NCBI GenBank assembly: GCA_021639365.1
Contig: JAJXHK010000031.1
Location: forward strand, 12,441 to 26,100
Source of the DNA: Collinsella aerofaciens
GTDB lineage: Bacteria; Actinomycetota; Coriobacteriia; Coriobacteriales; Coriobacteriaceae
Direction of reading: 5' to 3'
Length of the DNA: 13,660 bases
The notes beneath the pieces are model-generated. The model was given only the letters and a program-made list of their open reading frames with translations. It searched no databases and was not told where the DNA came from. Below, piece after piece: positions 1 to 7,064 of the stretch; position 1 is the first letter of the stretch, and every line of letters begins with the position of its first letter. The position numbers were made by a program, and so were the translations under genes.

Positions 1-1052
1 CGGAGCCCGCGGGCGATGCGCCCGTCATCGCTCCGGTCCTCACCTATACGGTGCTGCCGGGCGAACACGACGTTCATGCGGTGTTTAAAGCGCTGAGTGA
101 GTTGGCGGACGAAGATCCCATGCTCGGCGTAAGCTGGAATACGCATCTTGAGCAGATCCATTTGCAGTTGATGGGCGCCGTGCAACTCGAGGTCGTGCAG
201 CGGGTGTTGGCCGATCGCTTTGGCCTTTCGGTTGCGTTTGAGCCCGGCGGCATTCTCTATAAGGAGACTATTTCGCGGCCGGTCGAGGGCGTGGGCCACT
301 TTGAGCCGCTGCGCCACTATGCCGAGGTGCATCTGCGCCTGGAGCCGTTGCCAGCGGGTTCGGGCGTGCAGTTTGGCACCGTGACCTCGACCGACGAGCT
401 CGATCTTAACTGGCAGCGTCTGGCGCTCACCAACGCCATGGAGCGCGATCACCTGGGCGTGCTGACGGGCTCGCCTATCACCGATGTGCGCATTACGCTC
501 ACGGGCGGCCGCGCGCATGCCAAACACACCGAGGGCGGCGATTTTCGCCAGGCCACGTATCGCGCGATTCGCCAGGGTTTGATGCAGGCGCGCGAGGTCG
601 GCGCAGACGTGTTGCTGGAGCCGTGGTACCACTTTGAGCTCGAGGTGCCGGGGGAGTGCGTGGGCCGGGCGTTGTCAGATGCCACACGCATGGGTGCCGA
701 GTACGAGCCGCCGACGATGGCGGGAGACCGAGCGAAGCTTGTGGGTCGCGTGCCGGCATCCGAGGTGCAGGATTACGCGCTGGAGGTGGCTGCCTACACG
801 AGCGGGCGCGGTCATCTGTACCTGGAGTTCGCCGGTTATGCGGCTTGCCATGATGCCGAGCGCGTAATCGAGACGGCCGCCTATGAGCCCGAGGCCGATC
901 TGCCCAACACGCCCGACTCGGTCTTTTGCTCTCACGGCGCCGGCTACACGGTCAAATGGTATGACGTGCCCGCCGCAGCGCACGTAAAGATCGATCCTGC
1001 CACCTTCCGTCCCTGGCGAGCAGCAGACGCCGAGTTTTTCGGCCACATGTGA
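1..1052 (+). CDS. TetM/EF-G-like translation factor GTPase, C-terminal part (5' end outside window)
   Basis: The frame is open from base 3, giving 349 visible codons to a TGA at 1050-1052; the GTPase domain lies off the left edge. The visible protein aligns by eye with the second half of ribosomal protection proteins (TetM, about 640 aa). It starts at a stretch ending APVLTYTV, then has a domain III-like part (SELADEDPMLGV, LMGAVQLEVV), a domain IV-like part (LEPLPAGSGVQFGT through HTEGGDFRQATYRAIRQGL), a domain V part (LLEPWYHFELEVPGE) and a C-terminal extension (NTPDSVFCSHGAGYTVKW). Family members bind the ribosome in a GTP-dependent way, and Tet proteins eject tetracycline. Here the TetM domain-IV loop YSPVST is replaced by AHAKHTEGG, so this is more likely a chromosomal housekeeping paralogue than a proven resistance gene. 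The last codons, ATG TGA, lie inside a hairpin repeat. Confidence 0.85.
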   Translation, partial: EPAGDAPVIAPVLTYTVLPGEHDVHAVFKALSELADEDPMLGVSWNTHLEQIHLQLMGAVQLEVVQRVLADRFGLSVAFEPGGILYKETISRPVEGVGHFEPLRHYAEVHLRLEPLPAGSGVQFGTVTSTDELDLNWQRLALTNAMERDHLGVLTGSPITDVRITLTGGRAHAKHTEGGDFRQATYRAIRQGLMQAREVGADVLLEPWYHFELEVPGECVGRALSDATRMGAEYEPPTMAGDRAKLVGRVPASEVQDYALEVAAYTSGRGHLYLEFAGYAACHDAERVIETAAYEPEADLPNTPDSVFCSHGAGYTVKWYDVPAAAHVKIDPATFRPWRAADAEFFGHM

Positions 1053-1078
1053 CAAAGGGACAGCCCCTTTGTCACATG
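1046..1078. repeat. Hairpin repeat, copy 1 (GTGACAAAGGG family)
   Basis: A perfect 14-bp inverted repeat, CATGTGACAAAGGG (1046-1059) and its complement (1065-1078), with the 5-base loop ACAGC. It overlaps the end of the TetM-like gene and provides its last ATG and TGA codons. A second copy with the same core stands at 4773-4807. There is no T-run after either arm, so it is not a textbook intrinsic terminator, but its place at a gene end suggests a role in termination or in mRNA 3'-end protection. Confidence 0.85.
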
Positions 1079-1081
1079 CTA

Positions 1082-1111
1082 TTGGTATAACTCAGTATAA
1101 GTTGGTATAAC
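1082..1111 (+). promoter_or_regulatory. Candidate promoter with direct repeat TTGGTATAAC
   Basis: TTGGTATAAC occurs at 1082-1091 and again at 1102-1111, exactly 20 bp apart, with a third TATAA core at 1096-1100. Each full copy contains an extended -10 (TGG followed by TATAAC). Using TATAAC at 1106-1111 as the -10, TTGGTA at 1082-1087 sits 18 bp upstream as a weak -35. The AAA+ ATPase ribosome binding site follows at 1135. The repeat could also be a paired operator. Confidence 0.5.
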
Positions 1112-1145
1112 TGTTACCAGGGTTTGCCAATCCGAGGAGGCCGAT

Positions 1146-2264
1146 ATGAATCCAAATCCCTTTAAGCCCACAGCTGGTAAGCGGCCTCCGATACTCATCG
1201 GTCGCGAGTCGGTCATCGAAGATTTTGAGGAAGGGCTCGACAACGGCGCCGGAGCGCCGGGCAGGCTCATGCTCATTACGGGAAACCGCGGCTGTGGCAA
1301 AACGGTTCTCCTGCGGGAGCTGCAACGTCTAGCCAGCGAGCGCGGATGGGCGGTTGTCTCCGATTCCGCTTCGCTTGGTTTGTGCGACCGCTTGGCCGAC
1401 GCGCTTCGCTCGAATAAACCCGTTGTGACGTCAATGGAGTTTGGGCCGTCGTTTGGCCGGATGTCGGTCGAGGCGGCGCGGGCAAAAGGCGAGACATTGC
1501 GAGGGCTGGTCAACGAGCGTCTCAAGAAGCTCGGTCCGGGCAAGGGCGTCTTGTTTGCGATTGACGAGGCACAATCGGTGTCTATCGAGGAACTGGCGGC
1601 TCTTGCCGTCCTCTATCAGCAGGTGCTCGGAGACCAGGATGCCACGGGCTTGCCCGATAGCGACCAGCGCGGTCTTGCGCTGGCGTTCGCCGGCTTGCCC
1701 AGTATGGTTGACGATCTGCTCGAAGAGCCGAGCGTGACGTTTTTGCGGCGTGCCCAGCAGCGTACGTTGGGGGCAATATCTTTGCCCAAAGTGCGCGATT
1801 CGTATATCCAGACGGTCAAAGACGCTGGTCTTTACGTTGACGCGGAGACGGCGGACCTTGCGGCGCGCAAGAGCATGGGGCATCCCTATATGGTTCAGCT
1901 GGTGGGCTATTACATGTGGCGGTCTGCTGTCCGGCGTGGCTCGCAGGTCATCGAAAGGCGCGATGTCGAGAATGGCCATGCGGATGCCGTCTCCGAGTTC
2001 TACGAAGCGGTTGACGCACCTCTGTATTACGGTCTGCGCAGCCCTCAGCGCCTCTTTATCGAGGCTATGGCGGTTGACGAGGACAAGCCGACGCGCACGG
2101 CGGATATCATTGAGCGCTGCGACCGTACCCAGAGCTGGGCGAGTAAATATCGCGCAAGCCTGATTCGCGAGCGCGTCATCGAGGCCGCCGGATACGGCCT
2201 TGTGCGGTTTACCGTGCCCATGCTGGGCGAGTATATCCGCGACCGCGTTTTATGGCATGAGTAG
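1146..2264 (+). CDS. AAA+ ATPase with C-terminal winged helix (Orc1/Cdc6-like layout)
   Basis: 372 aa, cytosolic, with no signal peptide or membrane segment. AGGAGG at 1135-1140 lies 5 bases before the ATG, a strong start. A GRES box at 19-22 precedes the Walker A GNRGCGKT (46-53). Walker B is VLFAIDEAQ (135-143, D140 and E141). A sensor-1-like strand ALAFAGLP (178-185) and a helical lid with SMGHPYMVQLVGYY (243-256) follow. Residues about 295-368 (LRSPQRLFIEAMA through LVRFTVPMLGEYIRDR) look like a winged helix. This order recalls Orc1/Cdc6-like and related bacterial stand-alone AAA+ ATPases, so DNA binding is plausible, but the partner and substrate are unknown. Its stop codon is followed at once by the UvrA2-like gene, which points to a two-gene operon. 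Confidence 0.85.
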   Translation: MNPNPFKPTAGKRPPILIGRESVIEDFEEGLDNGAGAPGRLMLITGNRGCGKTVLLRELQRLASERGWAVVSDSASLGLCDRLADALRSNKPVVTSMEFGPSFGRMSVEAARAKGETLRGLVNERLKKLGPGKGVLFAIDEAQSVSIEELAALAVLYQQVLGDQDATGLPDSDQRGLALAFAGLPSMVDDLLEEPSVTFLRRAQQRTLGAISLPKVRDSYIQTVKDAGLYVDAETADLAARKSMGHPYMVQLVGYYMWRSAVRRGSQVIERRDVENGHADAVSEFYEAVDAPLYYGLRSPQRLFIEAMAVDEDKPTRTADIIERCDRTQSWASKYRASLIRERVIEAAGYGLVRFTVPMLGEYIRDRVLWHE

Positions 2265-2274
2265 GGTGATAAAG

Positions 2275-4770
2275 GTGACGGAACAGAAGATGAGCCCGCA
2301 GGCTATCGAGGTGCGCGGTGCACGTGTCCACAATCTCAAGGACATCGATATCGATATTCCGCTGGGGAGGCTCGTGGGCATTGCCGGCGTGTCGGGCTCG
2401 GGCAAGAGCTCGCTGGCGCTGGGAGTTCTTTATGCCGAGGGCTCGTGCCGTTACCTGGAGGCGCTCAGCACCTATACTCGACGTCGCCTGACGCAGGCCG
2501 AGCACGCCCAGGTGGACGAGGTATTGCACGTACCGGCGGCACTCGCGTTGCATCAGCGTCCCAGTGTGCCAGGCGTGCGCTCGACCTTTGGTACCATGAC
2601 CGAGCTCAACAACAGTCTGCGTTTGCTCTTTAGCCGCTGTGCCCATCACGTGTGCCCACATTGCGGGGCGCGTGTGGAGCCGAGCCTTAACGTGGCTGCG
2701 GGCCTGTCGCTCACGTGCCCCGCATGCGGCCGCGAGTTCTACGCGCCGAGTGCCGAGGACCTTGCCTTTAACAGCGGCGGTGCGTGCCCTACCTGCGGCG
2801 GCACCGGTGTCATGCGCGAGGTGGACGAAGCGAGCCTGGTGCCCGACGAGTCAAAGACCATCAACGAAGGCGCGGTGCTTCCCTGGGGTACGCTCATGTG
2901 GGATCTGATGAAGCAGGTAGCCGGCGAGATGGGCGTGCGCACCGACGTGCCGTTTAACCAGCTCACGCCTCAAGAGCGCGACATCGTGTTCCACGGTCCG
3001 GCGGTTAAAAAGCACATTCTCTACGTTCCCAAAAACGGCGAGGGCGCCACGCCGCTCGATTTCACCTATTACAACGCCGTCTATACCGTCGAGAATGCGC
3101 TCGCCAAGGTTAAGGACGACAAGGGACTTAAGCGCGTGGCTCGCTTTTTGCGCGAGGGCCCGTGCCGTGACTGCGGCGGCACGCGTCTCTCCGAGGCTGC
3201 GCGCCAGCCCCAGGTGCGTGGTATCAATCTGGCGCAGGCCGCGGCCATGACGCTGGGTGAGGCGATTGAGTGGGCGCGCGGGGTGCCCGCATCCTTGCCG
3301 GCCGAGATGCAGCCCATGGCGACGGATATCTGCGATTCGTTTTTGAGCGCGGCTCGTCGCCTGGTCGACCTGGGGCTCGATTACCTCTCGCTCGACCGCG
3401 CCGGTGCTACGCTCTCCACGGGTGAGCGCCAGCGCGTGCAGCTTGCCCGCGTGGTGCGCAACCGCTCGACGGGCGTGCTGTATGTGCTTGACGAGCCCTC
3501 GATCGGCTTGCATCCTGCCAATGTCGACGGCTTGGTAGGCGTAATGCGCGATCTGGTGGATGACGGCAACACCGTGGTCGTTGTCGACCACGACACGCGC
3601 GTATTGGCGGAAGCCGATTATCTGGTCGAGATGGGCCCCGTTGCCGGAGCGGGCGGCGGTAATGTGATCGCCGCCGGTACGGTGGATGAGGTCGAGCAAT
3701 CGCAGGACAGCCGCATCGCCCCGTTTTTGCGCTCGGAGCCCAAGCGCTTGCGGCCGCAGGTGGCTGACGACGAAATGTTCGACCGGGGCCATATCCGCAT
3801 GGCGACCGATGCCATCCATACCGTCAAACCGCTCGAAGTCGATATCCCGCGCGGTCGCTTGGTCGCGGTAACGGGCGTTTCGGGTTCGGGTAAGACGACG
3901 TTGGTGCTCGAGACGCTCATCCCGGCGCTCAAGGCTCAGGCAACTGGCGAGCGCCTGCCAAGCCATGTGCGCTGGATCGACGCCGAGGGCATTGCCCGTG
4001 CAAATCTGATTGATGCTACGCCTATCGGCGCCAACGTGCGCTCGACGGTGGCAACTTATGCCGACATCCATGATGAGCTGCGTCGCGCCTTCGCCCGCAC
4101 GCCCGAGGCTAAGGCGGCGGGATACAAGGCGGGCGCCTTTAGCTACAACACCGGCGCCTTGCGCTGCCCTACGTGCGATGGCACGGGTTCGATATCGCTC
4201 GACGTGCAGTTTTTGCCCGATGTCGAGATCGTCTGCCCGTCATGTCGCGGCTCACGCTATGCAGACGCGGCCTCGCATATCCATCGCGAGGGCAAGGACG
4301 GGAGCCTGCTTACGTTGCCGCGGCTCATGGACATGAGTGTGGACGAGGCCCTCGACGCTACGGTGGGGCTCAAGAAAGTTCAGGCGCGCTTACAGACCCT
4401 GCACGACCTGGGCTTGGGTTATCTCACGCTCGGCGAGCCCACGCCGGCGCTCTCGGGCGGCGAGGCGCAGCGTCTTAAGCTCGCGAGTGAGATGGGCCGC
4501 GTGCAGGATGATGCCGTATTCGTGTTCGACGAACCCACAATTGGCCTGCACCCGCTCGATGTTCAGGTGCTGCTGAGTGTGTTCGACGGCCTCGTCGCCA
4601 AGGGCGCCACAGTTGTCGTGATCGAACACGACCTCGACCTTATCCGCAACGCCGACTATGTGATCGACATGGGCCCGGGCGGCGGTGACGCGGGCGGGCA
4701 AATCGTCTGCGCCGGCACGCCGGGCGACATCGTGGCCTGCCCCGCAAGCATCACCGGCCGCTACCTATAA
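2275..4770 (+). CDS. UvrA2-type ABC ATPase (UvrA paralogue without UvrB-binding domain)
   Basis: 831 aa from the GTG at 2275. In-frame ATGs at 2257 (8-bp overlap with the upstream stop) and 2290 are alternatives. I prefer 2275 because GGTGAT at 2265-2270 resembles a Shine-Dalgarno site. Two ABC modules are complete: Walker A GVSGSGKSS (38-46) and GVSGSGKTT (534-542), signatures LSTGERQR (380-387) and LSGGEAQR (from 726), Walker B VLYVLDEPS (D406, E407) and VFVFDEPT (D752, E753). Zinc-type cysteine pairs lie at C127/C130, C148/C151, C171/C174, C631/C634 and C654/C657. Only 17 residues separate C130 and C148, where standard UvrA (about 940-960 aa) carries the UvrB-binding domain. Known UvrA2/DrrC proteins share this loss and act in tolerance to DNA-binding drugs. 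DNA binding is likely; classic UvrB loading is not. Confidence 0.88.
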   Translation: MTEQKMSPQAIEVRGARVHNLKDIDIDIPLGRLVGIAGVSGSGKSSLALGVLYAEGSCRYLEALSTYTRRRLTQAEHAQVDEVLHVPAALALHQRPSVPGVRSTFGTMTELNNSLRLLFSRCAHHVCPHCGARVEPSLNVAAGLSLTCPACGREFYAPSAEDLAFNSGGACPTCGGTGVMREVDEASLVPDESKTINEGAVLPWGTLMWDLMKQVAGEMGVRTDVPFNQLTPQERDIVFHGPAVKKHILYVPKNGEGATPLDFTYYNAVYTVENALAKVKDDKGLKRVARFLREGPCRDCGGTRLSEAARQPQVRGINLAQAAAMTLGEAIEWARGVPASLPAEMQPMATDICDSFLSAARRLVDLGLDYLSLDRAGATLSTGERQRVQLARVVRNRSTGVLYVLDEPSIGLHPANVDGLVGVMRDLVDDGNTVVVVDHDTRVLAEADYLVEMGPVAGAGGGNVIAAGTVDEVEQSQDSRIAPFLRSEPKRLRPQVADDEMFDRGHIRMATDAIHTVKPLEVDIPRGRLVAVTGVSGSGKTTLVLETLIPALKAQATGERLPSHVRWIDAEGIARANLIDATPIGANVRSTVATYADIHDELRRAFARTPEAKAAGYKAGAFSYNTGALRCPTCDGTGSISLDVQFLPDVEIVCPSCRGSRYADAASHIHREGKDGSLLTLPRLMDMSVDEALDATVGLKKVQARLQTLHDLGLGYLTLGEPTPALSGGEAQRLKLASEMGRVQDDAVFVFDEPTIGLHPLDVQVLLSVFDGLVAKGATVVVIEHDLDLIRNADYVIDMGPGGGDAGGQIVCAGTPGDIVACPASITGRYL

Positions 4771-4772
4771 CC

Positions 4773-4807
4773 GAATGTGACAAAGGGACAGTTCCTTTGT
4801 CACATTC
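4773..4807. repeat. Hairpin repeat, copy 2, between convergent genes
   Basis: Arms GAATGTGACAAAGG (4773-4786) and its complement (4794-4807) pair perfectly; G4787 with T4793 would be a GU pair in RNA, and the loop is ACAGT. It starts 2 bases after the stop of the UvrA2-like gene and contains the last two codons (ATG TGA) of trmL on the other strand. Being nearly symmetric, it could end transcription from both sides, though neither side has a T-run. Core shared with 1046-1078. Confidence 0.88.
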
Positions 4808-5399
4808 CCGGAAAGCCTGTTTGGCGCAGGGCCTCGTAGAGGACGATGGCGGCGCTGTTGGAGAGGTTGAGAGCGCTGATGCGGTAGTCGTCCGGGTCGA
4901 CGAAGTTGCCGCAGATATCCTGTCGAAGGATGGCTTCGTGGCTGTCCTCGGTATGCCCGAGCGACTCCTCGTGGGCCTCCCAGGCGTCGGCGTTTTCGAG
5001 CGAGTCGCAATCGCGCAACATGGGGATGCGCTCGCAGCGCTCGGGCGCCGCGGCAAGCAGTGGCTCGGGAACCCCCGAGCTCTCGCTGCCAAAGACCAAA
5101 AAGTCACCGTCGCGGTAGGTACTTTGCGCATAGGTGCGGCGCGCCTTTTTGGTCAGCAGATGCAGGCGTTCGTCGGCGGGGGAGAGGCCGTTGCGCGCAA
5201 GGAAATCCTCCCAGCCGGCATAGGTCGTCACGTCCAAATTTTGCCAGTAGCCCAGGCCGGCGCGACGCACCGTCTTGTCGTCGAGCGAAAACCCCAGCGG
5301 CTCCACCAGATGCAGGCGGGCGCCGGTAACCACGCAGGTGCGGCCGATATTGCCCGTATTGGCCGGAATCTCGGGCGCATACAGCACAATGTTGAACAT
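4800..5399 (-). CDS. trmL: tRNA (cytidine(34)-2'-O)-methyltransferase TrmL, with an insertion
   Basis: 199 aa. The ATG at 5399 is chosen because AAGGAG (5404-5409) lies 4 bases upstream and because the family N-terminus MFNIVLYAPEIPANTGNIGRT starts here. This is a SPOUT-class enzyme that uses S-adenosylmethionine to methylate the ribose of the tRNA wobble base. Motif 1 is NTGNIGRTC (14-22), motif 2 is LVFGSESSGVPEPLL (101-115), and motif 3 is ALNLSNSAAIVLYEALRQ (176-193), the SAM-binding knot. Typical TrmL is about 155 aa. The extra length is one acidic, Asp/Glu-rich stretch at about 129-173, between IPM and the knot motif. The catalytic core looks intact. The last codons ATG TGA are contributed by the hairpin repeat at 4773-4807. 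Confidence 0.92.
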   Translation of the reverse strand: MFNIVLYAPEIPANTGNIGRTCVVTGARLHLVEPLGFSLDDKTVRRAGLGYWQNLDVTTYAGWEDFLARNGLSPADERLHLLTKKARRTYAQSTYRDGDFLVFGSESSGVPEPLLAAAPERCERIPMLRDCDSLENADAWEAHEESLGHTEDSHEAILRQDICGNFVDPDDYRISALNLSNSAAIVLYEALRQTGFPGM

Positions 5400-5420
5400 G
5401 AATCTCCTTGGCTCAGAACG

Positions 5421-5455
5421 AAAAACCACCACGAAGGGCACCTTCGTGGTGGTTT
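5421..5455 (-). terminator. Intrinsic terminator after the CobW-type GTPase
   Basis: Perfect 15-bp arms AAACCACCACGAAGG (5423-5437) and complement (5441-5455) with a 3-base loop. On the minus strand the stem is followed by TTTTT (complement of 5421-5425), which fits a Rho-independent terminator for the GTPase gene that stops at 5495. It lies just upstream of the trmL ribosome binding site, so trmL either has its own start point or relies on read-through. Confidence 0.8.
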
Positions 5456-5494
5456 GGCGGTTACGTAGGCGAAAAAATGCCCGCTTGGATAAAT

Positions 5495-6625
5495 CTAGGC
5501 GCGGTGCCAGTCGGTCAGGCAGGCATCGAGGGAGGCGATGAGCGCATCCTTGTCCATGTGACGGCCGATGATGCACAGGCTCGTCATGCGGTCGCCCGTC
5601 TCGTCGTCCCAAATCTGCATGATCTCGGGGTTCTCGTCGATGATCTTCTGCTTCTCGCCCTCGGGCGCGGAGTCAACGAACAGACCGTTCTCCATCAGGC
5701 GCATTTGGTGGCCGGCCTGCTCGAACATGTAGCACATGTCCGGATCGCCGGTCTGCCACAGCGGACCCTTGACGCGGATGACCTCGTCGGGCCACTCCTG
5801 CTCAACAAAATCGGTGAACTTCTGCAGGTCAAACGGCTTGCGGCGCGAGTACACAAAGGTCTCGATGTCGTACTCGAGCACCTCGGGGTCGTCGTGCTCC
5901 TCGGGATGCTCCATGGCCTCGATCCAGGCGGCGGAGTTGTAGGCGCGCATAAAGTCGAAGCGGTCGGTGTCGAGCAGCTCCTCCATGGGGACCTCGCCGT
6001 TTTGGGCCTCGACAATCACGGCGTCCTTCTGCAGGCTGCGCACGATAGCCTTGAGCTCGGCGATCTGCTCAGGGCTCACGGTATCGGTCTTGTTGAGGAT
6101 CAGCGTGGAGCAGAACTCGATCTGCTGGATGAGCAGGCTCTCGATGTCGTCCTCGTCGATATCCTCGGCCAACAGGTCGCGGCCGCCGTTGAACTCGTCG
6201 TACATGCGGGCGCAATCGACCACAGCCACGATGTTGTCGAGTGCAAGCTTGGGCTGGCCGCCCACCTTGGCCTCGTCGCAGAAGCTCGAGATGGTGTAGG
6301 CGATGGGGATAGGCTCGCAGATACCCGAGGCCTCGATGATGATGTAGTCGAACTTGCCCGAATCGGCGATGCCCTGCAGCTGGTTGGCAAGGTCGTCCGA
6401 AAGCGTGCAGCAGATGCAGCCGTTGGTGAGCGGGATGAGGTCGTCGGTCTCGGAAAGGCCGCCGTCGGCGATGAGGCTGGCGTCGACGTTGATCTCGCCG
6501 ATATCGTTGACGATCACGGCGGCGCGGATGCCGCCGTCGTTAGCGAGGATGTGGTTGAGCAGTGTGGTCTTGCCGGCACCGAGGTATCCGGTAAGCATGA
6601 TGATCTTCACGGGTTTGTTGGGCAT
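5495..6625 (-). CDS. COG0523/CobW-family metallochaperone GTPase
   Basis: 376 aa, cytosolic. An upstream in-frame ATG at 6646 exists, but AAGGAGG at 6630-6636 sits 4 bases before the ATG at 6625, so I start there. The G3E GTPase domain shows Walker A GYLGAGKTT (13-21), the family metal motif GCICCT (69-74; C70, C72, C73), EASG (98-101) and the guanine-specificity motif NKTD (178-181). A CobW C-terminal domain covers roughly 254-373. A short acidic His stretch HPEEHDD (240-246) between the domains may add metal ligands. Family members (CobW, YeiR, ZagA/ZNG1) use GTP hydrolysis to deliver zinc or cobalt to client proteins. Neither cobalamin genes nor a clear Zur-type box is visible nearby, so the metal cannot be decided. 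A terminator follows at 5421-5455. Confidence 0.9.
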   Translation of the reverse strand: MPNKPVKIIMLTGYLGAGKTTLLNHILANDGGIRAAVIVNDIGEINVDASLIADGGLSETDDLIPLTNGCICCTLSDDLANQLQGIADSGKFDYIIIEASGICEPIPIAYTISSFCDEAKVGGQPKLALDNIVAVVDCARMYDEFNGGRDLLAEDIDEDDIESLLIQQIEFCSTLILNKTDTVSPEQIAELKAIVRSLQKDAVIVEAQNGEVPMEELLDTDRFDFMRAYNSAAWIEAMEHPEEHDDPEVLEYDIETFVYSRRKPFDLQKFTDFVEQEWPDEVIRVKGPLWQTGDPDMCYMFEQAGHQMRLMENGLFVDSAPEGEKQKIIDENPEIMQIWDDETGDRMTSLCIIGRHMDKDALIASLDACLTDWHRA

Positions 6626-6629
6626 GTGC

Positions 6630-6636
6630 CCTCCTT
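6630..6636 (-). promoter_or_regulatory. Ribosome binding site fixing the CobW-type GTPase start
   Basis: AAGGAGG on the minus strand, 4 bases before ATG 6625. It lies inside the extension that would be coded if translation began at 6646, and 6646 itself has no such site. This favours the shorter protein. Confidence 0.8.
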
Positions 6637-6711
6637 TGTTAGACATGGCTTACAGTTGAATCTTATGCCAAACGCCTGCTCTTATACCCACGCGCCGGCA
6701 AATAACACAGG

Positions 6712-7053
6712 CTACTCCCAGGCTCCCCATACATCGGGGCAATAACCGACGGTGGCCTTTTTGCCGTTGCGCACGATGGGCTCGGCTAAAACCTGCTGGT
6801 TCTCGAGCAACTTGTCGAAGCGCTGGCTAGGGGTGAGGTGCTGGATGAGCGCGAGCGTCTCCTCGTCCTTGGCCTTGGGGTTGAGCAGCTTGTCGATGCC
6901 GCCGACCGCCTGCATCACGCTCGTGAGCTCGCCTTTGCTCATCTCCTTTTCCTTAAGGTCGATAAACTGCACCTTGATGCGGCGCTCCTTAAAATAGCGC
7001 TGGGCCTTCTTGGTATCGAAGGACTTCTTGGTGCCAAAAATCTGGATATTCAT
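6712..7053 (-). CDS. ArsC/Spx-family thioredoxin-fold protein without the usual catalytic cysteine
   Basis: 113 aa starting MNIQIFGTKKSFDTKKAQRYF. The start fits the beginning of the beta strand typical of this fold; only a weak GGCGGA precedes it. Homology to ArsC/YffB/Spx-like proteins is seen in the N-terminal strand and helix, and in the C-terminal block PIVRNGKKATVGYCPDVWGAWE, where the family carries the conserved cis-Pro/Arg strand. In YffB (GIKNC) and ArsC-like relatives a Cys lies at the N-terminal helix; here residue 11 is Ser (codon TCC). A Cys remains at about 106 (GYCPDVW). Arsenate reduction by the classic mechanism is therefore unlikely. The gene starts 11 bp after the stop of the flavoprotein gene, so the two are probably co-transcribed. 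Confidence 0.85.
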   Translation of the reverse strand: MNIQIFGTKKSFDTKKAQRYFKERRIKVQFIDLKEKEMSKGELTSVMQAVGGIDKLLNPKAKDEETLALIQHLTPSQRFDKLLENQQVLAEPIVRNGKKATVGYCPDVWGAWE

Positions 7054-7064
7054 GTTCCGCCGTT

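Noticed and set aside
1..1052. Calling this a tetracycline resistance gene outright
   Set aside because: The domain-IV loop differs from TetM/O/W, the GTPase half is not visible, and chromosomal TetM-like paralogues of unknown role are common.
2851..4071. 406-codon open frame on the minus strand opposite the UvrA2-like gene
   Set aside because: Arg/His/Ala-rich product with no known motif; it is the antisense shadow of two conserved ABC modules.
4797..5468. 223-codon plus-strand frame over trmL
   Set aside because: Starts inside the hairpin repeat and has no motif; trmL on the opposite strand is clearly the real gene.
5408..6745. 445-codon open frame on the plus strand opposite the CobW-type GTPase
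   Set aside because: Low-complexity Val/Leu/Asp/Gly-rich product with no motif. The opposite strand carries a complete GTPase with all motifs and a good ribosome binding site, so this is a shadow frame of GC-rich coding DNA.
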